A stretch of 59,850 bases of DNA from positions 1,446 through 61,295 of the forward strand of contig MNCI01014752.1 in NCBI GenBank assembly GCA_015680685.1. The letters are read 5' to 3'. Positions within the stretch are counted from its first letter, which is position 1. Every line of letters starts with the position of its first letter. The notes below the pieces were generated by a model, which saw nothing but the letters and a program-made list of their open reading frames with translations, searched no databases and was not told where the DNA came from. Of the stretch, positions 11,198 to 24,200 are shown piece by piece. A program made the translations under genes and the position numbers. The DNA is from Gnetum montanum. Taxonomy: Eukaryota; Streptophyta; Gnetopsida; Gnetales; Gnetaceae.

Positions 11198-12359
11198 TGT
11201 CGGACCCCAAAAAGAGATTTTTATTAATAGAAAACAAATTTAAGTACATAAGCAACTTTCCAACAAATAGATTTTATTTAGACCAAGTCAAGAAAGCAAA
11301 CAAACTTTAAAAACCCTATAAAAAATCAAAACCTTCTTTTGTATAAAGCAATGTATCAAACCTAGCATAACTCAATCCTTATACATCAAAGCACATTGAT
11401 GCTTTGGGCATAAAAAAAAATACCTCTACCAAAGAAACTTCAATTTTTTCTATTTTTTATTATTCATGCTATATGGAAATTTCATCATGATGCAACTTTT
11501 CATCAAGATGCTCATATTGGTTTTTTCCTTCATGCTTTTAAACAACCATTTTTAGTATACATTGTTAAAACCCAAAATTATTTGACTAAATGTATCCCCA
11601 CAAGACATAGCCAACATGATACTTTAGAATTATGGAGTTAATATAATAATTACTTGACTATGACTAACCACATAAGCCCTAATACTTAGGTGAAACATAA
11701 AATGCCATAAGTGTAACTTGAACTTACCTCCTATCTTCATATATCAAAACATACTCATTTTTGTCCTAATATTATACTACTATAATTTTTCCTTTAATAA
11801 AGTATCCTTTTGGTTTGGCCCTGTTTTTCTATTTTCTAAAAATTATTACACCTCTAGCTCCTATGCTAATTTGCTTGGAATAAATTACAAGAAAACCTAG
11901 GTGTTACTCCTATGAGTTATTGTTCGTAAATATTTTCGAATAACTATAAATGGAAGTTCATGAGCATTAGGGCACCCAATTGTGCCAAGACAAAAAATTA
12001 ACCATGTAAGAATTCAACATTAAACTTGAAAGACAAATCCTTTGAAATTGAATCCGAAATAGTTGAAGATTCCGTAATTTTTCCATAAGAGATTATTTGT
12101 TGATCCCTAAGCTTTCAGATGTAAGAAAAGTTAATTAATTTTCCTCCAGGGAAAAGAACTAACACTATCCATCCAAAAGCCTGCTTATGAGCATGTTTGA
12201 ACTCCCTTGTAGTATTAAAAAATTACTGATAGATAATCACTCTTCATCCAGAAGACTACCCATGAGCCTATTTAAAATCGCTTAAAATATTACAAAATTA
12301 TTTTTTAGACATTCAATTCGTGAAACAAAACTTTTGAATTAATTCCTTCACATATGAAG

Positions 12360-12790
12360 GGACCACTATTTGGAAAAGTCTTGGATTCAAGCTTAGGCAT
12401 AACCATTTGGAATGAAGATAAAGTGCTTAGTTTATGAAACAAAATTTTTGAATTAGTTCCTTAGCATATGGAAGGGACCGTTATTTGGAGAAAACCTAGG
12501 TTCAAGCTTGAGCATAACCATTTAGAATGATGGTAAAATGCTCATTTCTCATATGATCATTTGAAGAAAGACCTAAGTTCAAGCTTGGGCCCAACCCTAT
12601 GCTAATTTCTCGGATGATCATTTGGATAAGACCTAGGTTCAAGTCTGGGTGCAACCATTTAGAATGATGGTAGAGTACTCATTTCCCGTACCATCATTTG
12701 GAGAAGACCTAGGTTTAAACTTGGACACAGCAATTTTAAATGATGATAAAGTGTTCATTTCTCAAGTTGGAAATCGATTCAAACCTAAGT
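12360..12790. repeat. Degenerate tandem repeat, unit about 70-80 bases
   Basis: Roughly five or six units share the core GACCTAGGTTCAAGCTTGGG followed by CAACCATTTAGAATGATGGT and a stretch like AAAGTGCTCATTTCTC. Units differ by substitutions and small indels, and one is shortened. There is no coding potential beyond a 60-codon frame that simply follows the repeat. Confidence 0.75.
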
Positions 12791-12799
12791 GCAGCCACT

Positions 12800-15700
12800 C
12801 AAAAACGATCAGGTATCTACCCTTAGCTTGATGAACATTGTGACTGCCAGTAATGATCCTTGTTTCTTTAGCGTATGAATGGTATTTGTGCTAATAATGT
12901 GGTTACTTTAGAACAACTTAAAATTTTAACTATAGAAACGCAATAAATTAGGCGTTGGCCCCTCAACCAGTTAAAACATAAGTTGTAAAACAAGCAGCAA
13001 GTTGAAATAACTTCAGTTGTAGCTTGTCAAGTCACTTCAGATTTTCGTTCTTCAAATTAGCAGATATTATTTACACTCCAGTATCCCCAAGTTTAAACAA
13101 AAATTTTGCAAACATGTTGCAACTACCCAAATAAAGTAGTCACTCTGATTCTACTTTTTCCATCTATTATTTCAATCGGAAGAGAATTTCTAAGCTGTAT
13201 GTATAGAAGAAAACTGCAGCATCCAACAAATGCATAGCAATTACTAAGCTGTATGTATAAAAGAAAACTGAATTTAATTACATTCTAGGGAAGACATCAG
13301 AGACTATCAGACAAAATTATACATCTCGAAATTCGACTTTCTGAAACAATGCCTACAAGAATCGTAGTAAACTGTTGGTCACTGCATTAGATGGATCGCA
13401 TGTGCATTTTAAGTTCCTTCAGTGTCACAGAAATTTCATACCTAAATTTGAATTGGATTTAGTAATAATTATCATAGTTGAGAAGGGAAAAATGAGAAAT
13501 ATAAGTAAATCATAAAGCAAATTATAGATTGTTTCTTTCCTCGCATCACATCATAAAAATGAAATTATACAGGGCTCAAAAATGCCTCTCCCATGAGCAA
13601 CAGTATTTGCTGAAAAACATCATATCATGGTATGATATTGACGTAGAGAGTCAATACTTCATCCAAATGGGACAGTAATGAATGCAGTATACCTTGGCTT
13701 AAATTATTTCCTGTAGGAATTTGTTCCATTGATGCTCATTAGATACATCAAAGGAAAAATAAAAATCCATGACAATTTTGAATGCTCCAATGCAAAAAAC
13801 TGTATCATACAGCTTGTGTACAAAAGAATGCATAATATCTTTTAAGGAAAAAAGAAATATGATTAAATCTCGTAAGGCGTTTTTAACACCATAACATAAA
13901 CTTGGCCAACTAAACTTGAACCTGCAATAATTTCAAACTGTCAATTACACAACTGAAAATTCTAATACTTTTTAATTTACAAGCAGAGATAGACTGACAA
14001 TTTTCTGATACTCAACTAGTTTAGCTATATGAAACTGAAACTGAAATTTTTTACTTATATCCACTGAGATCCTTTGCATTATCAGTTTTAGAATTCCTTT
14101 TATGGACATCTTTTTAAAAAAAAAAAAATTTGTAACTCAGTGCTGTCAGCAGAATTGAGCCCATGACCTAGGGTTACCAAGCCAAGACTCTTACTACTAA
14201 GATAACACCACATTGTATATGTTTGTAATATATAACTATTATTTCATATGAGAATCTTTTTCCTTTTCAAATCGATGAAATCTCAGATATGATTCACTGA
14301 GAATTGAAAGCTTATCTTTTTTGTGGAGAATAGTTTTCATGTTAAAAAAATTAATGGCAATTGGTTAGCTTAAAATTTTGTATTTGATTTTTTGTTACAA
14401 TCATAATTACTTATTTTCCATGACAAAGTCCAAACAACCGCTAATTGCCTTAGAAAAAGTATATTTTTGGCTCAGCATTATGCCCTAATTATTATTTTCT
14501 ATTACAATAAGCATTTCCGTGAAACGCGGGAGATCGACGCATTGTCAGTTACATGTCGTGACAAACTCCAGCCAAGAAAAATTCAGTATTGAATAATCAG
14601 GGATAAAGTCTATATGAAAGGTTTGCTTTTTTAAGAATTAGCACTAGGCAGAGAGAAGTATTCATGATACAAATAGAAAGTCGGTCTTCTATATTATATC
14701 TTACTAGAAACATGCTGAATCAATTTTTATTATTCAAACTATTCTCATCTTCCATATAACTTTTCTCTAAAAATTTTACTCCACCGATCCAGCCAAGAGA
14801 GTATTTATTATAGGTGTTGGATATCCAAATCAAAGTTCCAAGAATTCAACATCCAATAACCCAGCCACAACAGAGAAATGCAACTTTCTGGACTTGAAAT
14901 CATGAAATGATCTTCGCTAGGACAAGGTACTGATCAACTTGAAGTAGATATAAGAGCAATTAGAGTAAGCTTTCATTTTACTTTTAAAAAAAAAAAAAAT
15001 TGCTATCACCCCCCTGCAGAACTCTCATTATCTAAGGTTGATTTTGTTTGTTCTCAACCCAAACCCGCATGCCATCATACCAGTCAATGCAAAGATGTCG
15101 TTCTAGAAAAAAGATTGGATCCTTTAGGATTGATATTATTTTGGTTAATTCTTCAGTTAATTTAACTTCTTTGAACTAAAAATTTTCCTGCCCCTGAGAA
15201 TGCAATTATTTAAGATATTGAAGCAACAATGGTTTCTCCATTTCACAAAAGATTCACGTTTGTTGATATCGAGTTGATATTTTACCTCATTCCATCAATT
15301 AACTTATGTTATAGACTAATTTAGGAACTAATTTAAAAAAGGGACAATAAATTTGGGTGATAACCAACCATCAAAACCTTGCAAGATTCTGCTCGTATTT
15401 CTTATAAATAATTTTTGCTGCAACAAAAAGTGAAGCTACTAAACTAATAACATTAATGACTCTTCCAAAGCTCATGGTTAACTTAGCACATTTCTTTAAA
15501 ATGATCTAACCACCAGTGACCTATAAGGGATGGCTATCAGAATGAACAAATGAGTTTCAACTCAAGTTCAACATTGCCCCAACTGTATGCAGCACAGCAA
15601 GAAAAAGCATGAGATCCAAATACGATATTCCAAAATCTTATTAGAAAGAAAGATTCCCAACCGTAAACATCTAGTTCCATGCTTAATGAAAACATCTTTG

Positions 15701-17900
15701 GGAAACGCTATGGCAATAACTGCATAAGATGCCAAAGTTTATAAAATTACACAGTTCGCTCTTATTAGTACGATTTCACTAGGTCAAAATCTAGAAATAA
15801 ATACAAGACAATCAACTACTAAAAGCTATGTTGGAATTTCAAGGAAAGCTGTGTCTACGAATGGGGTAAGCCTCTACATGGTTTTAAGTTGTATAATTTT
15901 CATCCAAGTCTGTTGTGTTTACCATAGTTTCTCCACTTTGTGTTTTCAATATAACTTTTAAGGATTTGTTCTATACAATCTAGTTTCTACTCAAGAGTAT
16001 TCTGGAAAGCTATTACATTGTAATGTGCTAACATCCATAGGTAGTAAGGTGTACCTAAGCTGCTTTGTTTCTGACGTGAACTAAAATAGGCAATGGAGGA
16101 TATGGTATTTCATCATCATCATCGTGGCTGCCTCTATCCTATGTAAGCTGGAATGGACATCCTGACGTGATATCAGGGATTTTTTATGCCCCAAAAAATC
16201 GAGAGTTATGGGTTTAGTGTGTACATGAATAGCAAGTAGGAAACCTACAGGGTTTGGATAACAAGCAAAAAGAGAAAAATAGCAAGCAAAACCAGTAAAG
16301 AATTAGGACGTGAAGAGCAATACATGCAATACCATGGAGAATTATGTGGGTTGGTTTATGCAAGCAATGCAGAGCCTTTGGTTCTTAGGTCAAAGATTCA
16401 AGCAACAGCCCAAGCATCCCTTTGGCCTAGTAGAGCACCTACTCCAAGGGTGAGCACCCTTTCCCTTTGGTCAGTGGCCCAGCTAGCCTTTCATTAGTAG
16501 TGGCTGGTTGTTTTACTCAACTTCTAGACACATTACTATGAGGTGCATAGGTCGCCCAATGAATCATTGTTAACTTTTCATTAGTGTGTTAGGCCTTTAG
16601 TATTTCTTATCCTGTTTTAGGTTACAATAAGCTCTTTGTTCAAATGATTGCACCGTAGCATTCTCCTTTGAGATCCTCTGCTGACCAATTGGATCTCTGA
16701 TCAACAAAAAGGTTCTCTGATACAGCTAACTTTTCTTGGCTCTTATATGATTGACGCAGATGAAAATAAAGATAAAAAATTCAGGATGCACAAGCAACTC
16801 TAGAAATCAATCGATGAAAGAAATGAATGGAGACTTTTCCTTCAACTAAGAGATGGATAAGTAAGCTAGGCAGAGGGTCCTTGTTAACCCGGCTGACAAA
16901 TATATAATCGTAAGAGTACAAATATGAAACCGTAAAGGAAGCTAAAAAATCTCCAAATTTGGCTTCACATAACCCTAGGACGAAAGCTGACTCTGAAATT
17001 ACTACAGCTTCATCCAAGTTTATGTTGACAATAAAAGAGGGAATGAAGGATTTGATTATAAAAAAAGATGCTGAGAAAAACATATATTTTATCCTACAGT
17101 TCTATTCTTTTGAAGAAAACCTATACAAAGAAATAGAACGGCTTATCTATGAGCTAACAACCAACTCAACCTCATTCATTTAACCCAAAGAGGCACAGTT
17201 GACAGCGAAAATGTAATAAATGAATGAGATGGATGAATAGGACTACATTTTAACCCATAAGAAGGAAGCAAACAGTACCGTTGGTAATGTTTGGAGGCAG
17301 TATCCCAGAATCACTTATGTAAAACGAGTAAGGCATTAATGCATGAAAGGTAAGAGTGTATAAGAATTAGTAAAGGGAAATGGATTTTGATTAGATGTTG
17401 CATGACGCAGAACAGATGATATAATGTGAAGGCTGATTTTTTGAAAGATAGACCTTCGCTGCAAAATGATCAAGTACTTGTCAGAGCGTTAACTCACCGG
17501 GGTTCTTTGTATATAAGCATGTTTATGGAACATCTAACCCAAACCTGTGAGACATAAAAGACAATGGAAAGTGCTTTTAAATGGGTCATTACACTGCTAC
17601 ATAACAAAAATCATGTAACCTAGATAACTAAAGTGACCCTTTAAGTTAAATATTGCATCGATAGTTTATTAGTAATATTCCTCACAAGAATTATACACTT
17701 TAAAGGAAATTTGTTCCTCGTTCTGAGGTGTGCTCAGCAAATCCTTTCAGGAAAAATAAAAGCTTTGTCTGCACTAATTCAGGCTTGAGATGATTTGATG
17801 TTAGGAAAACCTGTACATTGAAAGATTTAATTACCTACAGAACATCATTGGCACTGGACTTGCAGTGAAGCGTAGACTCGGAAATCCAGAACATTCCTGG
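12800..17900. other. Intergenic DNA downstream of the golgin-like gene
   Basis: These 5 kb lie 3' of the minus-strand gene and upstream of nothing I can identify. I see no conserved protein and no LTR pair. Short frames at 16781-17183 overlap on both strands and match no family. Two SINE-like pieces (14111-14215 and, less surely, 14970-15085) are inside. Part could be extended 3' UTR, but a nearer poly(A) signal at 17906 makes that unnecessary. Confidence 0.5.
14111..14215 (-). repeat. tRNA-derived SINE-like repeat, poly(T) tail
   Basis: On the minus strand a box-A-like TTAGTAGTAAGAGTCTTGG (around 14204-14186) is followed about 35 bases on by a box-B-like GGGCTCAATTC (14162-14152). The copy then ends in a run of 13 Ts and AAAA. 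Internal RNA polymerase III boxes plus a T-run 3' end are the hallmarks of plant Au-like SINEs. A decayed tRNA is less likely because no acceptor stem can be drawn. Confidence 0.6.
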
Positions 17901-17905
17901 AATGT

Positions 17906-17911
17906 TTTATT
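17906..17911 (-). terminator. Poly(A) signal of the golgin-like gene
   Basis: AATAAA on the minus strand, about 190 bases past the stop codon at 18103. The distance fits a plant 3' UTR. Confidence 0.5.
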
Positions 17912-18102
17912 GTGCTAGCAACAAAACGAGTAATATAAAATATTTTCAACCTAATTGTATTACAACATCAATAATAGAACATCAAATTTTAAAGCTTAAT
18001 GTATAGCATTAAATCGAAAATAGCTAAGATATTTTGAGAATAGTTTCCAATTAACTGCTAACAACCTGAAAAAGTTTGTGAAGCTCACCCAAACAATGTA
18101 TT

Positions 18103-18205
18103 TTACAGTAACACAGCCATTGTAAAGTAATGCAGAAGAACCCAGTATATAACTACTCCAAGTCGTGCAGCAGGCTGTCTCATTAGCAATTGACTACAGC
18201 TAACC
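18103..18205 (-). CDS. Exon 8 (stop exon) with C-terminal membrane anchor
   Basis: 103 bases from acceptor TTACCAG. The first base completes the Trp codon of DGIW, followed by VSCSQLLMRQPAARLG and a hydrophobic stretch that ends MAVLL-stop. The anchor has no lumenal tail, so the protein is a tail-anchored membrane protein. Two later AG sites would give Cys instead of the conserved Trp and are less likely. Confidence 0.87.
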
Positions 18206-21200
18206 CTGGTAAATAAAAAGATATCTCCATAAGACAACAATAATAACAATTAGAGACCAGTATCTAAATACGTAAGTTGTGATATATAACGTACCAAATT
18301 CCATCAAGGCGGTCAGCTACAGGCCTTGTAACTTTGGGAATTAGCCTCGATGTTGTAAGGGACTTGAAGACATACCCTTTACCTAAAATTTACAAATAAA
18401 GCATACGTTTTGAAGAATGTCTGGGAAGTGAACTTCTCAATTGCTATATTTATAGATAAAAAACCTTTAAAAAGTAATGAAAACTACATAAATATACCTT
18501 TATCATCATCTTCAACCTCAAAACTGGATTGACCAGCTTCCAAGTCTATGCTAATACCGAGTTGCTCACTTGCCATTTTACGCACACTCCTAACATGAGG
18601 TGCAGCAGCAACTAAAGCATGAGAGCGCTTACCTATTTGTCCCTGCGAACAAAGTAGATTTCTCACTTAAACATTCAGCAACAAGACATATTAAGAGCGT
18701 TGTCAACGCCGAAATGGAATAAACAACATTTGGTGGCATGTTTAGTTCAGTTTGCCCTAGGCAGGTATATGTTTACAAGATTTTCTCTTTGTTTATGGCA
18801 TACCACTATAAAATCTCAATAGATCTAAACCAATTATTATAACACAATATCTTAGACACTATGCCTGCAGATCTCAACATAAAGCGGTAGCGTTGAACAT
18901 GTAACTTGTAGGATGGTACTAGGAACCATTATGTGGGAGATCAACAATTTATTGCCCAATTCAGACAACCGTCATGTCTGAATTCATTTGCATGTTATCA
19001 TATTGATGTGCCTTATATACCTTTATAGTCACCATATCCTATAAATTACATTATAGTTAAACATCTATTTATTACTTCTATCATGCAACCATCCAAATTT
19101 ACGAATGTGATTTTATAGTACAACTTTGTAGAAAACCCTAAAAACGAAATTTCAGGGATACGGCAGCTTTCAACAACTAGTCATTTGTAACCTGTTCGCT
19201 TGCAATGTACAACTGAAATAAAATACAGGTAGTCTATTTTCCCAAGCCCAAATGCCAAAAGAGAAGGTTAGCAGCCAGCTGTAAAACCAGGTCAAATCAG
19301 ATGGATGAGTTCTCTTTCAGATTTCGTAGAGGCTAGGACACACCCAAGATGCTACGTGCAGTAGTTATAGGTACTGTTGAAAACAAGGCTAGGATGACGA
19401 TGATAGATAGATAGATACTTAGTCTATGTTCCAACATACTTATTTCAATTTCCCCATAGGCATACTGTTCTAAACAATATTATAGGGCCTGCTTGCAAGA
19501 CTATAGCTCTGGCATGTTTCTTGATGCATCCGCACTTCATCTTCCATACGGAGACCAACACTTTAAAGTATTATTGAGTACATTTCAAAGGATCAAAAAC
19601 ATGAAAAGAAGCTTAATATAAAGTATTTGCCTCAGAAACTCCCTTCGTATATGAAATAGATTAACAAAGTACTTTGCCGCTATCTTTCCAAACCAGATAG
19701 GATTCAAATGCTTAATAAAGAGTCTGAACCATGAATTCAATAACAGAATAAGTATATTCTGGAAGAGTAACATCTATTACATGAAGGATATAAGGCATGT
19801 AACTGCTATAAGAAACCAATGTGAAAAGAGAAGGAACTATTATTATCACATATCCTGTGAAGGAATATGAAGTCTATGAAAACTAAAACATTATAAACTC
19901 AACATTGATGGATCTAGAATTCTTGATGATCTCACTATTGTTCTAAAGCATTATTTAAGGCATATACTTTTCATAGTTAAATTGGGAAAAAAGAGATCCG
20001 CAAAGCGCAATGGTGCCAAAACTTTTACATTCCATATTGAATTTCAAATTATTATCCAGTGTTCTAGATCAGCATACAAAAAGATACAGGATAGCATTTA
20101 AATGCTTCTATTATTATATAAATTTTCATCTTTTTTTCAGTTAAGTATAACCCTCTTACTCTTTTCAACATTCAAAGGCATACTGTTCAACTACATACCA
20201 AAAAAATTCACTCTGCTACCTAGATAGGAATCCCGAGTTCTTTAATTCGCAATAAAAGATGAAAGAAAATGTGAAACTTACGATTTCTTCAATTTCAGAA
20301 ACTTCTGAAGATGATGCTGGCACATTAGCTGTAGAAGCTTTTTCCCTTTTCAACCTTTCAACTTGGCTATCCTTGTCAACAAGAAGTGCTTCAAGACTAT
20401 TGACCTTGCTTGATAACTCATGCAATTTTGATTGTGCATCCTGCAAAAGGACATCCTTGCTCTTGAACTCAGTCTGAAGCTTCTCCGAATCAGATATGAT
20501 TGTAGAAACTCTGTTTTCTATTGCACCTAATAGTGCTTGAGTTCTGCTGCCTTCGTTATTCTCAGACTCTGGTTGATGACCTGAAAATTTTGATGCAAAT
20601 GCCTCTACAAACATACGCAGCTCCCTTAGCTCACCCACTTTACTTTTCATCTTCTCTTGTGCAACCAGGGCCTCATTCGTGTACCTTGTAACTTCTTCCC
20701 TAAGATAAGAAATATCAGCTTCACGACTTTCAACCTTTTGTTGCAAGGCATCAATCTCCGCAGCAAGTCCTTCTGATATCTCTGTTAGTTCAATTAACCT
20801 ATTTGATGTGGTTGAAAGTTTAAACTTAGCTTTAGAACAAGCAGCTTCCAAAGTTTCAATTACCGCTGTCTTCTCTTGAATTGTGATCTCCAATTCTTTT
20901 ACTCTGCTTTTCAACTGCTCTGATTGCCCCTCTAATTCATCAAACATTTGCATAACATCTTCCAACTCTGCATTTTCCATAAATGAAATCAAATTGAATC
21001 CTGAAAACTGATTGTCTTTTACAATCCAAAATCTAAAGTAAGATAGAAAGAACAAGCAAATTTACCTTGGTTTTTTGTTGCCAGTGTGTCATGCAGGGAT
21101 TTTATCTCTTCTTCCAGTTTTTTTGATGATGCCTCATTTAATTTTAAGTTCTCAAAACTCATTTTCAATGAATGATACTCATTATCATATGTTTCATACT

Positions 21201-24200
21201 GCTTCTCTAATTCAATAATCCTTGATTTCGCTATGTCCCTTTCCTGTGAGATGTTTTTTATAGCACCGTGTGCTCTTCTTATTTGTCCCTGCAGTTCAGA
21301 ACATGCATCTGAATTTGCAATTTTCATTGCTTCAGCTTCCATAACAGAAAGCCTACCAAGTTCTGATACAGCTTGAAATCCCTCTCTTAAAGCAGCAGAG
21401 TTTGTGTCCAATCTTGTTTTAAAGATCCCAAGATTATGCAGGCATTCCTCAACGAGATTTTCAAGGGAACTTAGATATTCTTCTGGCATCTTCCCTTGAT
21501 GAGAAATGATATTTTTTTCAATGAGATCCATCAGTTGCTCCTTAGAATCCATTGCCATAAATGGTTCAGCTGCCATATTTTCTGCCTGCAAAAGTATTTT
21601 ACAATGTCTTTCAACTAAAAACAAAAACAGAAGTAGATTATAACATCACAATGAAATGTTGCAAAGGATTTTAAAAGCCAGTAACCTACAAACGGTGAAA
21701 AACAATTTTTTTAAAGATAAAATTCTAAATATGTTCATTCAATATAGGCAAATTTTACATGAAAACAAACTTAAACTTCCAATGGAATAGACATTAGTAT
21801 AATGATGATCAACTCTGAAAAGTACGTAACGGTAATAAAGCTCATTTTTGTGGCCACTGACCAGAAATTTTATGGGAACTAGAAGTTTTCCAAAGAATGG
21901 GAAATACTGAAAAGTTTAAATGCTTTCTCTGTTTGGTGCTGAAGCGACATTTTCATGTAAGAGTGGTCAAAATAGATAGTTCATATGTCAATATTTCCAG
22001 CCTATATAAAGCAACAATGAGCTAGATTTACTTCATTTACTGGGCCGTCCTCTATGTTTCTTATTTGAAGTTTGTGTTTACTAGACTTCTGGTACTGCTG
22101 TGATATAAGTGATGATAGATTGCTGCCGCTGGAATGGAATTTCATTATAGATTTAAATCATAAAACTGTTCATCTGACTTGAGTGTTAACTAACATCTAG
22201 CCTTGGAAACATGCATCTTCATGATTTGCTGATGCCAAAAGGAACTCAGTTATTAATTTCGGTTGATTGGGAGGTGTGCAAATGTCGGTTATATATAGCC
22301 AATGAAAAACTGAAGTTTAATTCTTACAGCATTGTATAGAATTGCATTTCAGATTTCATATTTACTTATCAGTTCATTATTAAGATGTCCAATTATTTTA
22401 CTAAAAAACCAATGTTTCCAAGCACCTGTTTTTCTGCTCTACAACGCTTCTAATGTTCTAGCTCAACTGGTAACCCACCAGCTTGTCAAACAAAAAGTTG
22501 CAAGTTCAAACTTTACTTATAGAATATGCTTTCATTGTCTATCTTGAGGTTCTACCATAACAAAAAACCCCACTTTATACAGATTATATGACGACTGTCC
22601 TTGAGAAATGCATATACATAAATATCTTAATTTGTAAGCACAAATGAAGATGGGTGTTACCATCTGCGTGCTAACTTTATATTCATGACTTATTTCATCA
22701 AGCAGATGTCAAGAATCTCAACAGAAACTCCATGGAAAACAAGTGAAACTAATTTATGTACATCTGATTAAAAAAAGCATTACCTCTTCAAGAAGTTTTG
22801 TCAATGTACTTGATGCCTTGAAAGTTTTTGAGCCGGAAACATGACTAAGTACTCCTTGCACAGATACTTCCATCTCTTTTAGCAGCTCCACCTTCTTACG
22901 GAAATCATTTCCTAATAAATCAAATAAGACTGCCTGTTCTTTTCTCAGTTTTTGGAAGCCAGCAAAGCATTTTGAAATCCCTGAATGTTGCTTCTTAATT
23001 ATGTCATAATAATGCTGGAGGTCATTTGCTTGACTAGAAAGTGCCTGCTGAAGATTTAATTGAGCGTCTTTATGTGCCTGTTCAGCTGCAGATTTTTCAT
23101 TCTCTAACGCTGAAGCTCTGGTTCTTGATATTGTCAATTCTTCTTCTATAGTTTCCATTCTTTCATGAACTTCGTCTAACTCTGCTGCTAGAAGTTCTGC
23201 TGCTCTTTTGGATTTTTTAGTTTCTTCCTCAAATAAAGATACCTTTTCCTGTAAATTATTGTATGATTTTCCAAGAATTTCAACAGCCTGAACTGGATCC
23301 GTGCATTGCTGTTCATGAATACACTTAATAGTATCTAAAACTACCATTACATGTTGTATAATGTTGTCTCGTTCAAACAGTGATTTCTCTAACTCTGCTG
23401 AATGGTTTTTCCAATTAATAGACTCAAGTTCTTGACCTTTCAGTTGCTCCAAATTGGCCAATAACTCCTTAATTTTACTTTCCTGATAACTCATTTTCTG
23501 TTCATGTGCAAGAAATTCAACTTGTAATTGTTGACTTTCTGCTTCTTTTTGATCCAATGAAACACGCAACTGTTGAATTTCTGCATTTTTTTCATCCAAT
23601 GACTGTTTCAGAGTCTCACATTCTTGCATTGCCCCCTTCCCTTTTCTCACTGCCTTGACTAACTTATCCTTTGTGGATAATAGCTTCTGATCTGATTGCT
23701 CAAGTTTCTGCTGCAAATCATCTCGTTCCAATTTACTAAGGTCTAACTCCTTCAACAGATTCTGACACTGTGAAACAAGTTTATCTTGTTCACTCTTATA
23801 GGAATCCAACATCATGTTGGACTCCTCTAGCTTACTATGCATTTTCTGTAATTCATGGTCCTTTTCACCAACCGCAGCATCAAGTGCCGAAATATCATTG
23901 GTAACAGGTGAAACATCATTAGGCACCTGAACCTTCTCTTGATTATTTACACTCTGAACATCTGCTTCCTTAAGTAAAACATTATATCTATCAATCAGCT
24001 TCTTCACAGTAGATTCCAGATAGAAACTAGAGGCTTTTAAGGAGACCCCATCACTAACCTCATTCTTTAACACAGTCTCAATCATGCAAACTAATCGGTT
24101 TACCATGACTTCAGTCTCACTATTCATGTTTTCCAATTGATAATGTAAATTGGTAACGTTATTTGCTAAAGCTTCCTTTTCAGATGCAATCCGATTTGAA

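Noticed and set aside
20216-21624. Taking the frames at 20216-21055 and 21019-21624 as two separate genes
   Set aside because: Their ends are intron sequence; canonical splice sites in matching phase join them to the large exon and the C-terminal exons.
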